A stretch of DNA of 64,000 nucleotides from UMGS1696 sp964621755 (GCA_964621755.1 CAZUPI010000010.1:6715-70714), one strand, 5' to 3'; positions 6,930 to 15,937 are shown, counted from the stretch's first letter. Notes: a model not told the origin generated them from the sequence alone. Made by a program: numbers and translations.

Positions 6930-8303
6930 ATCGTATTCCTCCTGTTTGTGATCGATATAATACTTTCTGATGACAGCACAGGCTGTAAATTGCAGATAAT
7001 CCCGTGTTTTCGGTTCGTATGACAACGGACGCATGGTCTTCTGCGCGATTGCGTGTACAATGTCATAAGGCATCTTTGTACCGTCAACACGGCAGGTCAG
7101 AAGCCGCTGCATCTGCTGTTTAACAATTTTTTCGTCTGCCTCAATTTTCCCGGCTCTCTCCGTACCGAATGCACAGTTGATAATCCGTTCAAGGGAAGGA
7201 GCTTTTATCCCATCCCAATTATTTCGGAAACAGCAGGTTGTATCCCATCTGTTCAGGCTTTCCAGAAAATCATATACGAACATTTCGTTGTAATATGTCA
7301 CTGCAAGCCGTCCTGTGGTTGCCGCATCGAAGACTGCTATCACCGCGTCATCCGTCGGCTTGAAATTATTTTTATAACTCTGCAATGTTTCATAGAGCTC
7401 TTTCTGGTAGTGTTCGACTTCAATCACTTGGTTTTCATTTTTTCGTTTCAGAGGACTGATTGCAGGCGGCAGTTTTTTCCCCTGCGGATTCCAACACAAA
7501 AACGTCCGTCCACTGATAATGACACCTTGATCCGCCGCAAGCCATTTCAGCGCGTTATGTGCTTTCTGGGATGCTTCATATCCCACTGTAGCAGCCTGAT
7601 CGTCGGTTTTGAAGCGTCCGCGATAGGTGAAATTCGTGGTATCATTGGCGGAAATCAGTTTCGCATTGCCGTTTATGGAGATGACTCCCTTGAGATGTTG
7701 ATGAGCCTGTGCAGTCGTTTGCCCCGTTATCATGCAGAGAACCTGATTGTCTGCGTTTTTATGTGCTGTGTAATAGCTGATGAAGGAGTCAAACAGCTTA
7801 TGGTTTTTCCAGCAGTTTTCACTGTCATCGTCCTCAAGTCCTACCACAGTCCATCGCACGGTGTCTTTTTCGCCGACATTCTCGACGCCTGAACGTGCAA
7901 GGTCTGACAGAATGGTTTTGCCTTTTACATATGCAAGTATCGGTTCCAGCATGGGATGACTGTAATTGGACTGTGTCCAGTCGGTTAGCTGTTCCACATA
8001 GGCATCATATTTTTTCGCGTTGACAGGAGAAATATAGCCTATCTGATCGCACAGAGGATGTGGGCATACATCGCTTGTTCTTCCCTGTGATTCTTCCGTA
8101 ACCGGGATGATGATTTTCGGTTCATCTTTGCCGACAGCAAACGCACGCATAAACTTTCCATTCTGATCCAGCATGATCTCGATCTGAGCAGAAGTGATGA
8201 TATGCGCGATGGGTGCGAGAGGTTCTTTGAAAATACCAGCACACCCGGCAAGTTGGCTGTGATATTCATAAGTTTTATATGCTTTCTGAAACAGCCCCAT
8301 CAT
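6534..8303 (-). CDS. cas8c: Cascade large subunit Cas8c (Csd1)
   Basis: A 589-residue Cas8c/Csd1, the large subunit that recognises the PAM in the type I-C effector complex. Family features include PHPLCDQIGYI and YTAHKNADNQVLCMITG in the first half and RTFLCWNPQGKKLPP in the middle. The start ATG at 8303 overlaps the cas5 end by four bases and has a GGGAGG site; a second ATG follows directly and could also be used. The last 131 codons double as the Cas11c coding sequence. No nuclease residues are expected; the protein acts in target binding. Confidence 0.95.
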   Translation of the reverse strand: MMGLFQKAYKTYEYHSQLAGCAGIFKEPLAPIAHIITSAQIEIMLDQNGKFMRAFAVGKDEPKIIIPVTEESQGRTSDVCPHPLCDQIGYISPVNAKKYDAYVEQLTDWTQSNYSHPMLEPILAYVKGKTILSDLARSGVENVGEKDTVRWTVVGLEDDDSENCWKNHKLFDSFISYYTAHKNADNQVLCMITGQTTAQAHQHLKGVISINGNAKLISANDTTNFTYRGRFKTDDQAATVGYEASQKAHNALKWLAADQGVIISGRTFLCWNPQGKKLPPAISPLKRKNENQVIEVEHYQKELYETLQSYKNNFKPTDDAVIAVFDAATTGRLAVTYYNEMFVYDFLESLNRWDTTCCFRNNWDGIKAPSLERIINCAFGTERAGKIEADEKIVKQQMQRLLTCRVDGTKMPYDIVHAIAQKTMRPLSYEPKTRDYLQFTACAVIRKYYIDHKQEEYDMALEKDKNDISYQYGRLLAVLEKAEKDTYDNAENRDTNAIRMQSAYSTHPAQTAKIIIEQLKNGYYHKLKPGIRMFYDRLIGEIYENISNHPESEWNSPLKETYIIGYYLQKNALYTKNKEMTETEESENE

Positions 8304-9028
8304 TCTACCTCCCCGAATTCTTTAAGTCCGCTGAAATTATCATATTTTTCGTCGAATTTCTTCATTTCCATCGACCCAAGCGGTTTATGGAGAGGGCATT
8401 TCTGCGGTTTCGGAAATGTAATCACTCCTTTGCGCATTACAGGATACCAGAAATTCGCTGTCATTTTATTTTTTGTTTCAACGGAATATGTTTCGTCCGC
8501 GTATGTTATCCCATGATACATCAGTCCGAAAGCCAGCTCGTCCAGATCGTCATACGCACCTTCGCCCTCTCCGAAAACACACGGTTCCACATACCCCTGG
8601 CATTCCCGGGCTCCGAGAAAAACGTCGCGCCGACCGCCTTTTTTAATCATCTTGCGTGCAATGTTGTGATGCTTGTTTTCATCGCGGTCAGCCGCGAGCT
8701 CGGGACGGTTCAAATTCCACTCAAAATGTGCCCGTACCTGATAACGGCAGTCTCTGAGATAAGTATAATAGGAAAGATCGTTTCCGCCGTTGTTGTATTT
8801 GATGGGGCGGATGCCTTTCACTTCCGTCTGGATACGATTCATGATACGGACATCGTCGATAATCCAGATGATCGTAGGCTTCCAATAGACTGAAGCAAGA
8901 ATTCCTTTGAGAGCTTCATAGGTTGGTATGTGATAGCTGCATTTTTCACCGCCGACTCTCATGATCGGATCCGAGAAAAGTCCGTAATCTCCGGATACTT
9001 CAAATTCTACCAGATTTGGATATCGCAT
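8300..9028 (-). CDS. cas5c: Cas5c, pre-crRNA processing endonuclease
   Basis: A 242-residue Cas5 of the I-C (Cas5d) type. In these systems Cas5 replaces Cas6 and cuts the repeat at the base of its hairpin, leaving the 11-base handle seen in this array. The N-terminal ferredoxin fold starts MRYPNLVEFEVSGDYGLF; the tyrosine/histidine-rich stretch LSYYTYLRDCRYQVRAHFEW (about 95-114) probably contributes catalytic residues, and GARECQGYVEP is a typical Cas5c motif. Its start lies within the last codons of cas3 (22-base overlap), behind a GAAGGTG site, which couples the two genes. Confidence 0.95.
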   Translation of the reverse strand: MRYPNLVEFEVSGDYGLFSDPIMRVGGEKCSYHIPTYEALKGILASVYWKPTIIWIIDDVRIMNRIQTEVKGIRPIKYNNGGNDLSYYTYLRDCRYQVRAHFEWNLNRPELAADRDENKHHNIARKMIKKGGRRDVFLGARECQGYVEPCVFGEGEGAYDDLDELAFGLMYHGITYADETYSVETKNKMTANFWYPVMRKGVITFPKPQKCPLHKPLGSMEMKKFDEKYDNFSGLKEFGEVE

Positions 9029-11400
9029 TCGTTATGCACCTTCTTTGCGTTATTCAGTTTTACTCCTGTACGGTTGTCATAATATTGTGCGTCAAGACTC
9101 AGAACGGCTCCTCCAAGAAGAGGATGAATCACTCCATATTCTTCCAGCTTCTTTTTTTGATAAGAATACAGAGAGACTGTGTAGCTCTTAGCCCGATTCA
9201 GCAGATCCATTACATATCCCATATCATGCTTTGCTCTTTCGGATGATAAATCAGTAATGATGTTTTCGCCTTCTCCCCACGGTACGATTACATCAGTTGT
9301 GTCACTGTCGAACACCTCAAACAGCTTCCCGGCAGATGCAAATGCCTGATTGAACGCGAAGAACATGGGAGCATTTTTATCGTATCTCTGCCATTTACGG
9401 TTTTTCGAAAGCAGAGAAAACAAGGTATTATTTTTGTCGACAGGATAATCATGACAGAATTCACCATCATCACGCTGGATTCTGAAAAGTTGTTTGTAAT
9501 AATACTGAATCGCTTCGTCGGATGCGAGATCCGAACCATATCTTTCCGGCGACATTTTATATACAGCAAGTAATCGTTCGGTTGCCTGCTGTGCAAGCTG
9601 AATATCATGCAAATTGGTCATTTTTTCATCTACTGCCCTGACAATATACACCGATCCTGTGTCATCTGATTCTCCATGCCGGTTGCATCTGCCTGCGGAC
9701 TGGATGATACTGTCCATGCCCGCTGTCAGACGGATCACGGCGCCGAATGAGATATCGACACCAGCTTCGATCACCTGTGTTGCCACGCAGACGGTTTTTC
9801 TGTCACTGCATTCCAGAGACTTTTGAAGATTATCAAGAGTTTCTTTCCGGTGTTCCATGCACATTGCGGCGGAAAGATGGAATACATCATATTCACTGTT
9901 CCGCATGGCATCGAATAGGGATTCAGACTCTGATTTCTTATTGCAGACAATCAGCAGGCTTGAGGTATTTTCAAGAACTTCCGATGCGAACGCAGGAATT
10001 TCATTTATCTGGTATCCCCCGGCAAAACTGATTTCTGTACGTTTGAAAACTTCCCAAAGTTCAGGATTATGCGGTACAATATCACCAATTTCTTTAAGTA
10101 CAGGGTGTTTGACGGATTCCAGACAGGGTTGTGTCGCGGAGCACAACAGAATCGTTGTATTACATAATTCGGCAAGGAACGAAATTGTCAGATTGAATAG
10201 TGTCAGCAGTTTTCCTGGAACCGTCTGGATTTCATCAATAACAATGACAGCATCGGTGAGTGCATGAAATCTGCGTACTGACGAGGTTTTTCCGTCAAAC
10301 ATCGTATTCAGAAGCTGTACCAGAGTTGTTATGATGATCGGAGAGGACCAGCTTTCCGCAAGCAGTTCATATCGTTCCAGTTCCTCCGGTGAATTTTTCT
10401 CCTGTACCGCATTGGAATGGTGCTCGAGAACATAGTCATCTCCGACATATTCCCGGATAACACTGCTGTTCTGTTCAAGTATTGATAACAGTGGAGAAGT
10501 AAAAATAATACGTTTTTTATCATGCGTTGCCGCATGAGCGAGCGCATACCTGAGTGCGGACAGCGTTTTGCCGCCGCCTGTCGGAACATTAAGACGATAG
10601 ATCCCTGATGGTTTATCCGCAGCATTCCGGCAGATATCGGAAATTCTGCGTCTTGCGGCATTGATCGGCGTATCGGCAGGCAATGTATTCAGTTTCACTT
10701 CGGTCTTCTCAAGTAGATCGTGCCACACTTCCTGATTCGCTTCTGAAGGAAATACGACGCCGTTCATGAATTCAGCGGTGTCACGGCGATCTCCTTCCAT
10801 GACAGCGGATGTAATCAGCCGGACAACCAGTCCCAGCAAAAAAGCTGATTCATCATCATCTTTGGCAGTATCATTGCATTTTTCTAAAATCGGTTTCAGT
10901 TCCTTCACGGAGTTCTCAAACAGTCTATCTACTTTTTTTTCATTCGCACACTGTTCATGAAAATTGTGTATTGCTTCCCGGTCGCCTTCCGGATTTGTTT
11001 CTATTCTGTGCAGGAATCCGTTTTCGTGGCTTTCGTTCACACAGTCGAACAATCCGTGATGCGCTCCAACAGCATAAGCAAGGATTTCGCTGACGAGATC
11101 CTCAAACCGTTCTGGATTCTTCATATGAAACTTCAGAAGATATCTTACACCCGCGAAAGTATGTATCACGGAACCACGACGAACATTTTCTCCGTTTGCT
11201 GAAGTTTCCAGGTACTTTTTATATTCCATTTTATATTTACCACAATCGTGGAGCAAACCTGCAAGATAACCGGTTGCATACAAATTTACCGACTCCAGTG
11301 TGTGCCCTGCATACTGTGCAGTATTGCGTGAATGGTCGAGGCAGGATTGGACGATACTTTTGTCATCAGGATGGATATGAGCAGGAAACAGCGGCTTCAA
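9007..11400 (-). CDS. cas3: CRISPR-associated helicase-nuclease Cas3
   Basis: A 797-residue Cas3 with an N-terminal HD nuclease and a C-terminal superfamily 2 helicase. HD-domain motifs are LLHDCGKYK (about residue 50) and VGAHHGLFD. The helicase shows Walker A TGGGKTLSALRYAL, DEIQ as the DExx box, CSATQP (motif III) and QSAGRCNRHGE (motif VI). Cas3 is recruited by Cascade to degrade target DNA. Translation most likely starts at the TTG at 11400, behind a near-perfect GGAGGTGATC ribosome site. It is the first gene of the cas operon. All key motifs are intact, so the interference module looks functional. Confidence 0.96.
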   Translation of the reverse strand: MKPLFPAHIHPDDKSIVQSCLDHSRNTAQYAGHTLESVNLYATGYLAGLLHDCGKYKMEYKKYLETSANGENVRRGSVIHTFAGVRYLLKFHMKNPERFEDLVSEILAYAVGAHHGLFDCVNESHENGFLHRIETNPEGDREAIHNFHEQCANEKKVDRLFENSVKELKPILEKCNDTAKDDDESAFLLGLVVRLITSAVMEGDRRDTAEFMNGVVFPSEANQEVWHDLLEKTEVKLNTLPADTPINAARRRISDICRNAADKPSGIYRLNVPTGGGKTLSALRYALAHAATHDKKRIIFTSPLLSILEQNSSVIREYVGDDYVLEHHSNAVQEKNSPEELERYELLAESWSSPIIITTLVQLLNTMFDGKTSSVRRFHALTDAVIVIDEIQTVPGKLLTLFNLTISFLAELCNTTILLCSATQPCLESVKHPVLKEIGDIVPHNPELWEVFKRTEISFAGGYQINEIPAFASEVLENTSSLLIVCNKKSESESLFDAMRNSEYDVFHLSAAMCMEHRKETLDNLQKSLECSDRKTVCVATQVIEAGVDISFGAVIRLTAGMDSIIQSAGRCNRHGESDDTGSVYIVRAVDEKMTNLHDIQLAQQATERLLAVYKMSPERYGSDLASDEAIQYYYKQLFRIQRDDGEFCHDYPVDKNNTLFSLLSKNRKWQRYDKNAPMFFAFNQAFASAGKLFEVFDSDTTDVIVPWGEGENIITDLSSERAKHDMGYVMDLLNRAKSYTVSLYSYQKKKLEEYGVIHPLLGGAVLSLDAQYYDNRTGVKLNNAKKVHNECDIQIW

Positions 11401-11506
11401 AATAGATCACCTCCGAGATGTTGGATTTCAGGGTTGCAAATATCAGCGGAAATGTGGTATAATAATAAAAAGGGAATATGCTCACTGAACATGAATTTGT
11501 GCTTTC

Positions 11507-11535
11507 ATTATATCATGAGATAGTGTCATTGTCAA
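11507..11535 (-). promoter_or_regulatory. Consensus promoter of the cas operon
   Basis: On the minus strand TTGACA (11530-11535) and TATAAT (11507-11512) are separated by exactly 17 bases, a perfect sigma-A promoter about 107 bases before the cas3 TTG. The stretch between 11401 and 11506 is the untranslated leader and carries no other gene. Confidence 0.9.
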
Positions 11536-11569
11536 GTTCGTGGAATTTTTTGTCATATTTTTTAATATA

Positions 11570-11601
11570 TGGATTGAAAGAAAGAATATGTGGATTGAAA
11601 T
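11570..11601 (+). repeat. Two copies of the crRNA handle sequence outside the array
   Basis: TGGATTGAAAG (11570-11580) and TGGATTGAAAT (11591-11601) lie 21 bases apart. The second is identical to the whole 11-base handle of the array repeat, and the match extends to 13 bases (TGTGGATTGAAAT). The rest of the repeat hairpin is missing. Their place just upstream of the cas promoter, on the opposite strand, suggests a degenerate mini-CRISPR or regulatory guide; chance similarity is possible for the first copy. Confidence 0.55.
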
Positions 11602-11623
11602 AGTTGCTAAAACATATTCCCAT

Positions 11624-11656
11624 CGGCAAATGTACTTATTATTAGTACGTCTGCCG
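11624..11656 (+). terminator. Hairpin with T-rich tail after the handle copies
   Basis: CGGCA..TGTAC pairs with GTAC...TGCCG around a nine-base loop, followed by TTATTTTATT. It could end a short plus-strand RNA carrying the handle copies. A smaller inverted repeat, GAATATGT (11584-11591)/ACATATTC (11612-11619), overlaps the second handle. Confidence 0.4.
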
Positions 11657-11754
11657 TTATTTTATTGGAATCAAACACCTGTCAACCGCGTGAGAGCATC
11701 TCAACCGACCCTATTGGCATAGCAATTTTTGCACGCTTTTGCCCCGAAAAGCAC

Positions 11755-11792
11755 AAAAAATCCCTCAGAACAACACAATTCCAAGGGATTTT
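11755..11792 (-). terminator. Terminator of the tRNA operon
   Basis: On the minus strand AAAATCCCT pairs with AGGGATTTTTT, ending in six Ts, four bases after the tRNA-fMet 3' end. Confidence 0.75.
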
Positions 11793-11795
11793 CAA

Positions 11796-11870
<75 letters not shown>

Positions 11871-11893
11871 ATATTCAGTTAATCAACAGAGAA

Positions 11894-11979
11894 TGCCGGA
11901 CACCGGGTTCGAACCGGTACGTAACTTTCGTTACACGGGATTTTAAGTCCCGGGCGTCTGCCAATTCCGCCACTCCGGC
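11894..11979 (-). tRNA. tRNA-Leu (anticodon TAA)
   Basis: An 86-base class II tRNA on the minus strand: acceptor GCCGGAG, anticodon loop CTTAAAA between CGGGA and TCCCG, long variable arm GTAAC-GAAA-GTTAC, T arm ACCGG-TTCGAAC-CCGGT. It reads UUA codons. CCA is not encoded. The last acceptor pair (7-66) is G-G, a mismatch. It precedes tRNA-fMet by 23 bases in one transcript. Confidence 0.93.
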
Positions 11980-12034
11980 ACATACTCCCGTCCGAGTCAC
12001 AAAGCAACTCAAACCATCCCTCTGTTGCTTAACT

Positions 12035-12063
12035 ATTATATCACATTGAAATTCCTTTGTCAA
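12035..12063 (-). promoter_or_regulatory. Consensus promoter of the tRNA operon
   Basis: TTGACA (12058-12063) and TATAAT (12035-12040), 17 bases apart on the minus strand, with an upstream run of A/T like an UP element. Strong promoters of this form are usual for stable RNA genes. Confidence 0.85.
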
Positions 12064-12107
12064 TAGTTTTTTAAAAAAAATAAAAAATTCTCTTACGTCT
12101 ATATCGG

Positions 12108-12136
12108 TTGACAATCCGTTTTGCGATATGTATAAT
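12108..12136 (+). promoter_or_regulatory. Consensus promoter before a truncated gene start
   Basis: TTGACA (12108-12113) and TATAAT (12131-12136) with a 17-base spacer on the plus strand, divergent from the tRNA promoter. It reads into the 31-codon remnant at 12175. Confidence 0.75.
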
Positions 12137-12174
12137 GAAGATAAAAGCTTCACTTTATAAAAAAGCATAGACCC

Positions 12175-12270
12175 ATGACAGTAAAAGTACGCTTTGCGAG
12201 AATGTATGCCCATCAGGAAGCAGACCGTGTGCCGCTTATCGATGAAGTGAAATGTGTGGGAAAATATTAA
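12175..12270 (+). pseudogene. N-terminal remnant, probably of a uroporphyrinogen-decarboxylase-family protein
   Basis: A 31-codon frame starting MTVKVRFARMYAHQEADRVP then LIDE, after which it runs into VKCVGKY and stops. The opening pattern RF.RMY.H.EADRVP.ID is typical of the first residues of UroD-fold proteins (methylcobalamin methyltransferase-like) in Clostridia, which are normally about 350 residues long. The remainder is deleted and the CotH promoter follows within 12 bases. It retains a perfect promoter, so it may still be transcribed. Alternatively it is a genuine tiny peptide, which I think less likely. Confidence 0.45.
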
Positions 12271-12281
12271 ACTGTATATTA

Positions 12282-12310
12282 TTGACAAATTCATAAAAAT
12301 CTGATAAAAT
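12282..12310 (+). promoter_or_regulatory. Promoter of the first CotH gene
   Basis: TTGACA (12282-12287) and TAAAAT (12305-12310), 17 bases apart, 57 bases before the ATG. Confidence 0.7.
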
Positions 12311-12367
12311 ATAACATTATCTATATGTGCAATATTTTTTTCATAATCAAATCGGAGTAAAGCCTAT

Positions 12368-13900
12368 ATGTATAAAATACTTGTCGCGCTTTTTCTTGCC
12401 TTCTTATGTGTATCCTGCACTGTCTCCGATGAAATGCAGATGTCGGATGAATCTATGGTCATCACAGAGGAAGAGAGCGAATCGGAATATCTTTTCGACA
12501 GCTTGTTTGATGCCAAAAAAGCAATGTATGCAGCAGAAGAGCTTCCCTGCGCTATAAGCATGTATGAAGAAGAAAGCCTTGCCGCTTTCAAGGAAATCAA
12601 AACCGAACTGAACAACTTTCTTACAGGCGGAGAACTGACACAGGAGGTGGCAGAAGAATTTTACCTTCGTTTGACGGAAGCAAAGGAAAACTTGCGCGTC
12701 AAACAAGGGGATATTCCGCGCATCTATATCCAAACGGGGAGTGGAAATGGGAAAGTCGGTGGGAACTATTCTCCGTGCAGTATCGTTGTCGTGTCAGCAG
12801 CGGATGAAAAGTATGAAACCATCATTTCCGACGAATGTGAGATATCCCTGCGCGGCAACTCCACCGCATCCTCTCCCAAACAGCCGTATAATATCCGATT
12901 CCCGGAAAAGGTGTCCCTTCTTGGAATGGATAAAGGTAAAAAATGGTGTCTCCTCGCCAATATGTTCGATAAAACCCTGATGCGCAATTACCTTGCTTAT
13001 TATCTCGGCGCCAGAATGGGATTGCCCTATACCTCAACATGCCGCTATGCAGACGTCTACGTTGACGGAAAATATGTTGGCAACTATACTGTGCTGGAGC
13101 CTATCACCGACGGAAAGGGAAGAGTTGACATTGATGTAACAAATTACGAATACATATTTGAGATCGACATGAACCGCAGCGGTTTGGTCTACTACGTAGA
13201 CCCTGTCATTGGGCAACGGCTCGGCGTATCGAAGCCGGACACCGTCACGGAAGATGATAAAATGATGATCAAAGCATTTTTCAATGAGATGGAAGACGCG
13301 ATTGCCAGCCATGATATGTCAAGATATTCGCTGTATATCGACGTTGACTCGTTCGTGAATTTTTACATTCATTCGGAAGTTACAAAATCAATTGACGTGT
13401 ATGATTTCTCGACAAGATATTTCTTGAAGGACGGCAAGCTGTACGCCGGCCCGATTTGGGACTATGACCTGTCCATGGGTAACGTCTCGAACACCTGCCA
13501 TGAGGAGAAATATTTCATCTACTGCAACAATCCGGGCTATGGTACAGGGAGTGAAGACTCCGCAGACGGTATTTGGATGGATAATTACTGGTTCCACGAG
13601 CTCTTGCAGGATCCGGAATTTAAGGCGCTGCTAATCAGGCGATTTGAGGAAGTCTATCCGCTGCTCGAAAACCTGTATAAAGACAACGAGCTCGGGCAGA
13701 ACGTAATTGACTGGCTTCTTGACAACTACGGCAGTTCGTTCTTAGCAAACTACGCCGAGGATGGCGCGGGATGGGACATCAACCGTCAGTACAGCGTACT
13801 TGCAAAAAACGAGAATCTCGACTATCTGGAAGAGGTAGAGTGGCTGCGCGACTGGCTTGAAAGACGCATCGAGTATGTGGCGTTCTATCTGATGGGATAA
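12368..13900 (+). CDS. CotH-family lipoprotein
   Basis: A 510-residue CotH-like protein. It begins with a lipoprotein signal (hydrophobic run ending LCVSC, cysteine 17), so it should be anchored outside the membrane. An acidic helical linker (about 25-115) precedes the CotH domain, which has the LRGNS motif (about 162), the PYNIRF strand, the ANMFDKTLMRN segment and the kinase-signature-like GPIWDYDLSMGN (about 361-372). CotH proteins are atypical protein kinases first known from spore coats, but secreted CotH lipoproteins are common in non-sporulating gut Clostridia and in cell-surface fibre-degrading machinery. Start: ATG behind CGGAG. It is monocistronic with its own promoter and terminator. 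Confidence 0.85.
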   Translation: MYKILVALFLAFLCVSCTVSDEMQMSDESMVITEEESESEYLFDSLFDAKKAMYAAEELPCAISMYEEESLAAFKEIKTELNNFLTGGELTQEVAEEFYLRLTEAKENLRVKQGDIPRIYIQTGSGNGKVGGNYSPCSIVVVSAADEKYETIISDECEISLRGNSTASSPKQPYNIRFPEKVSLLGMDKGKKWCLLANMFDKTLMRNYLAYYLGARMGLPYTSTCRYADVYVDGKYVGNYTVLEPITDGKGRVDIDVTNYEYIFEIDMNRSGLVYYVDPVIGQRLGVSKPDTVTEDDKMMIKAFFNEMEDAIASHDMSRYSLYIDVDSFVNFYIHSEVTKSIDVYDFSTRYFLKDGKLYAGPIWDYDLSMGNVSNTCHEEKYFIYCNNPGYGTGSEDSADGIWMDNYWFHELLQDPEFKALLIRRFEEVYPLLENLYKDNELGQNVIDWLLDNYGSSFLANYAEDGAGWDINRQYSVLAKNENLDYLEEVEWLRDWLERRIEYVAFYLMG

Positions 13901-13913
13901 ACGATAAAAATTG

Positions 13914-13950
13914 AAAAGGGAGAAACTTTTTTAAAAAGTTTCTCCCTTTT
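13914..13950. terminator. Bidirectional terminator, perfect 18-bp palindrome
   Basis: AAAAGGGAGAAACTTTTT, one T, then the exact reverse complement. It separates the convergent CotH and sialate esterase genes and belongs to the hairpin family seen throughout the window. Confidence 0.85.
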
Positions 13951-13958
13951 CAGCTAAC

Positions 13959-15926
13959 TTACATCTTTTTGTGAAGTCTAACTTTTTCGAGATTCACAAA
14001 ATGATACCGGCAACTCGATTGGATAAAACGAAAACGCATTTTTTGAATTTCTGCCCCGTCCGGAATTCCGTCGAGGGAGGCTTCATATGCGCTCCATCCG
14101 CCGTACAAGTCGCAGGACTTCACAAACGGTATTTCTTTTGCACCGTCTGCCCATTCCAGTATCAGCTTTGCAGACAGATTGTTCGTGTTATACAGATTGA
14201 CTGAGATTTTCCCGAATTTCTGCAAATCCAGACGGTTGTACGGATATGACTTTACATAGCAGCCGAAGATTGGCTTATCCGAACACACGCGCACGCTTTG
14301 TCCTTCCAGCGTGAACGCTCTGTCAGGACACACTTCCGAGCCCGCTTCCGGATTCCAAATCGGATGGTAGAACAGGTCAACTACATCATCGTGTATCTGC
14401 GACGCCCATACCGATGTGCGGAATGTGTCATACCACGGCCGCGCTTCGATTTTGATGCGGTTTTCTTTGTCTGTGTGGAACGGATATACCGGATAGCAGC
14501 CGCCCCAGATGTTGCAGCACGGCTCAAGTGACTGTATCGCATACGCTGCATGTTTCGGCTCCGAAATCGCGTCACACCATACTTCCATGGTATCGGAATC
14601 ATGCTCGATGCAGCACTCCGCGGGAAGATATACATTGTCTTCTCCGGCAACGTATAACCCTACCGGACGCTCTCCGTCGAGGTATAAGCCAAATCCGACT
14701 GGGTCAAAGTGCAGCTTGATGCGGTTTTGGCAGATTTCCCATGATTTGAGGTGAGCAGGGGACCTTTGCTCCCATCCTCTGCCATATACGTTATCGAGCG
14801 CAAGACTTGCCATCCGTTCGCCGAGCGGGTATTTGTTGGTCGGGTGAATCGGGTGGTTGTTCTGATGGTACGCCCACGAAGGCAGAAGGTCGCAAATCGG
14901 CGCCGCTGCAAACTTGTCAGGCGATTCCACAGCTGTTTCGATAAATGCGTCGTTGAGATAGCCGACATTGCATTCTCCGGATCCGCCGTAGGTCCACGGA
15001 TAAATGAGGGACGAAATCATCATAAAGTTGTCCGGGTCCGCGCCAAAGCGTTCGGCGTAGGTCTTGTGGTAGAATCGGAGATAATCGGCATATACCTTGT
15101 TCTGGAATTCGCCGCCGGCCTCATTTTCTCCCTGATACCAGATAACGCCGCGCACCGTCACACCCTCGAGCGGTGCGATTTTTACGTTGTACTGCGCCGT
15201 GGTCTGCTGGAAGTTGACGTCACCTCTGGTGTTCCAGTTTTCCGGAGTCGGATAATTGCCCAGCTTTTGCAGCTTCTCCTTGATGGATGCGTCCGCGTCA
15301 ATCGCGTCAAGCGGGAACCAAGACGGCATTGACGTGCCACCCCATGTTGCATTGAGAAATGCAGCGGGAACATTGGCGTCATGGTTGAGAAAATCATAAA
15401 TATCAGATACAAACTTCAGCCCAACCGCAGAAACCTTGTCGAGAGACGTGCAGTTCACGGAGGACATCCATTCTCCACTCATCATCTGGTTGGGAGTCCA
15501 CGGAAACGCCCCGTTTCCACCGTATTCAGGATAGTCTACATGATATACGCGAATTTTTTTATCCGCAATCTCCTCATAGAGCTTATGTACTTCCGGAATT
15601 GCGGAATTGGGAAGCTCCATGTTCGACTGTCCGGAAGCGAGCCAAAGCTCTCCAAACAAAACGTCGTGTATGGTGTAATCGCTGCCGCACTTCGAGCAGT
15701 GGAGCGTGATTTCATATGTTTCAAAGGACGCGGACGGTGTTTTCGGGAATACAATGGTAAATTTGCCGTTTTCATCAGCTTCTGCCGATACTACTGAAAA
15801 ATCTCCCGATTTGCCTGTAATCTTCGCTGTAATGTCCGCATTTTCTCCTGCTTCGCCGCATATGGTAAGGCGGGCATCCGCCTGAAACAGCGCACCGTCA
15901 GAAAAAATTTTCTGTAATTTAAACAC
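13959..15926 (-). CDS. Sialate O-acetylesterase-type carbohydrate esterase
   Basis: A 655-residue SASA-domain (SGNH-like) esterase that removes acetyl groups from sialic acids or plant polysaccharides. The nucleophile lies in LASGQSNMELP (Ser at about residue 100), and block III-like features are WYQGENEA (about 268) and later HPTNKYPLGERM with the catalytic His. The N-terminal domain (MFKLQKIFSDGALFQ) and C-terminal beta domains follow the usual arrangement. No signal peptide is present, so it probably acts on imported oligosaccharides. Translation starts at a GTG at 15926 behind AAGGAGA. It lies 11 bases after the alpha-galactosidase gene and is likely in the same operon. Confidence 0.88.
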   Translation of the reverse strand: MFKLQKIFSDGALFQADARLTICGEAGENADITAKITGKSGDFSVVSAEADENGKFTIVFPKTPSASFETYEITLHCSKCGSDYTIHDVLFGELWLASGQSNMELPNSAIPEVHKLYEEIADKKIRVYHVDYPEYGGNGAFPWTPNQMMSGEWMSSVNCTSLDKVSAVGLKFVSDIYDFLNHDANVPAAFLNATWGGTSMPSWFPLDAIDADASIKEKLQKLGNYPTPENWNTRGDVNFQQTTAQYNVKIAPLEGVTVRGVIWYQGENEAGGEFQNKVYADYLRFYHKTYAERFGADPDNFMMISSLIYPWTYGGSGECNVGYLNDAFIETAVESPDKFAAAPICDLLPSWAYHQNNHPIHPTNKYPLGERMASLALDNVYGRGWEQRSPAHLKSWEICQNRIKLHFDPVGFGLYLDGERPVGLYVAGEDNVYLPAECCIEHDSDTMEVWCDAISEPKHAAYAIQSLEPCCNIWGGCYPVYPFHTDKENRIKIEARPWYDTFRTSVWASQIHDDVVDLFYHPIWNPEAGSEVCPDRAFTLEGQSVRVCSDKPIFGCYVKSYPYNRLDLQKFGKISVNLYNTNNLSAKLILEWADGAKEIPFVKSCDLYGGWSAYEASLDGIPDGAEIQKMRFRFIQSSCRYHFVNLEKVRLHKKM

Positions 15927-15937
15927 TGCAGGTCTCC

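Noticed and set aside
7053..7892. Plus-strand open frame of 279 codons
   Set aside because: Antisense shadow of cas8c with no domain and no ribosome site.
11602..11635. Stretch after the handle copy as a spacer targeting the cas promoter by seed pairing
   Set aside because: Only CATATTCCC, positions 12-20, matches the cas leader; the first eight bases do not, so standard seed-based targeting is not supported.
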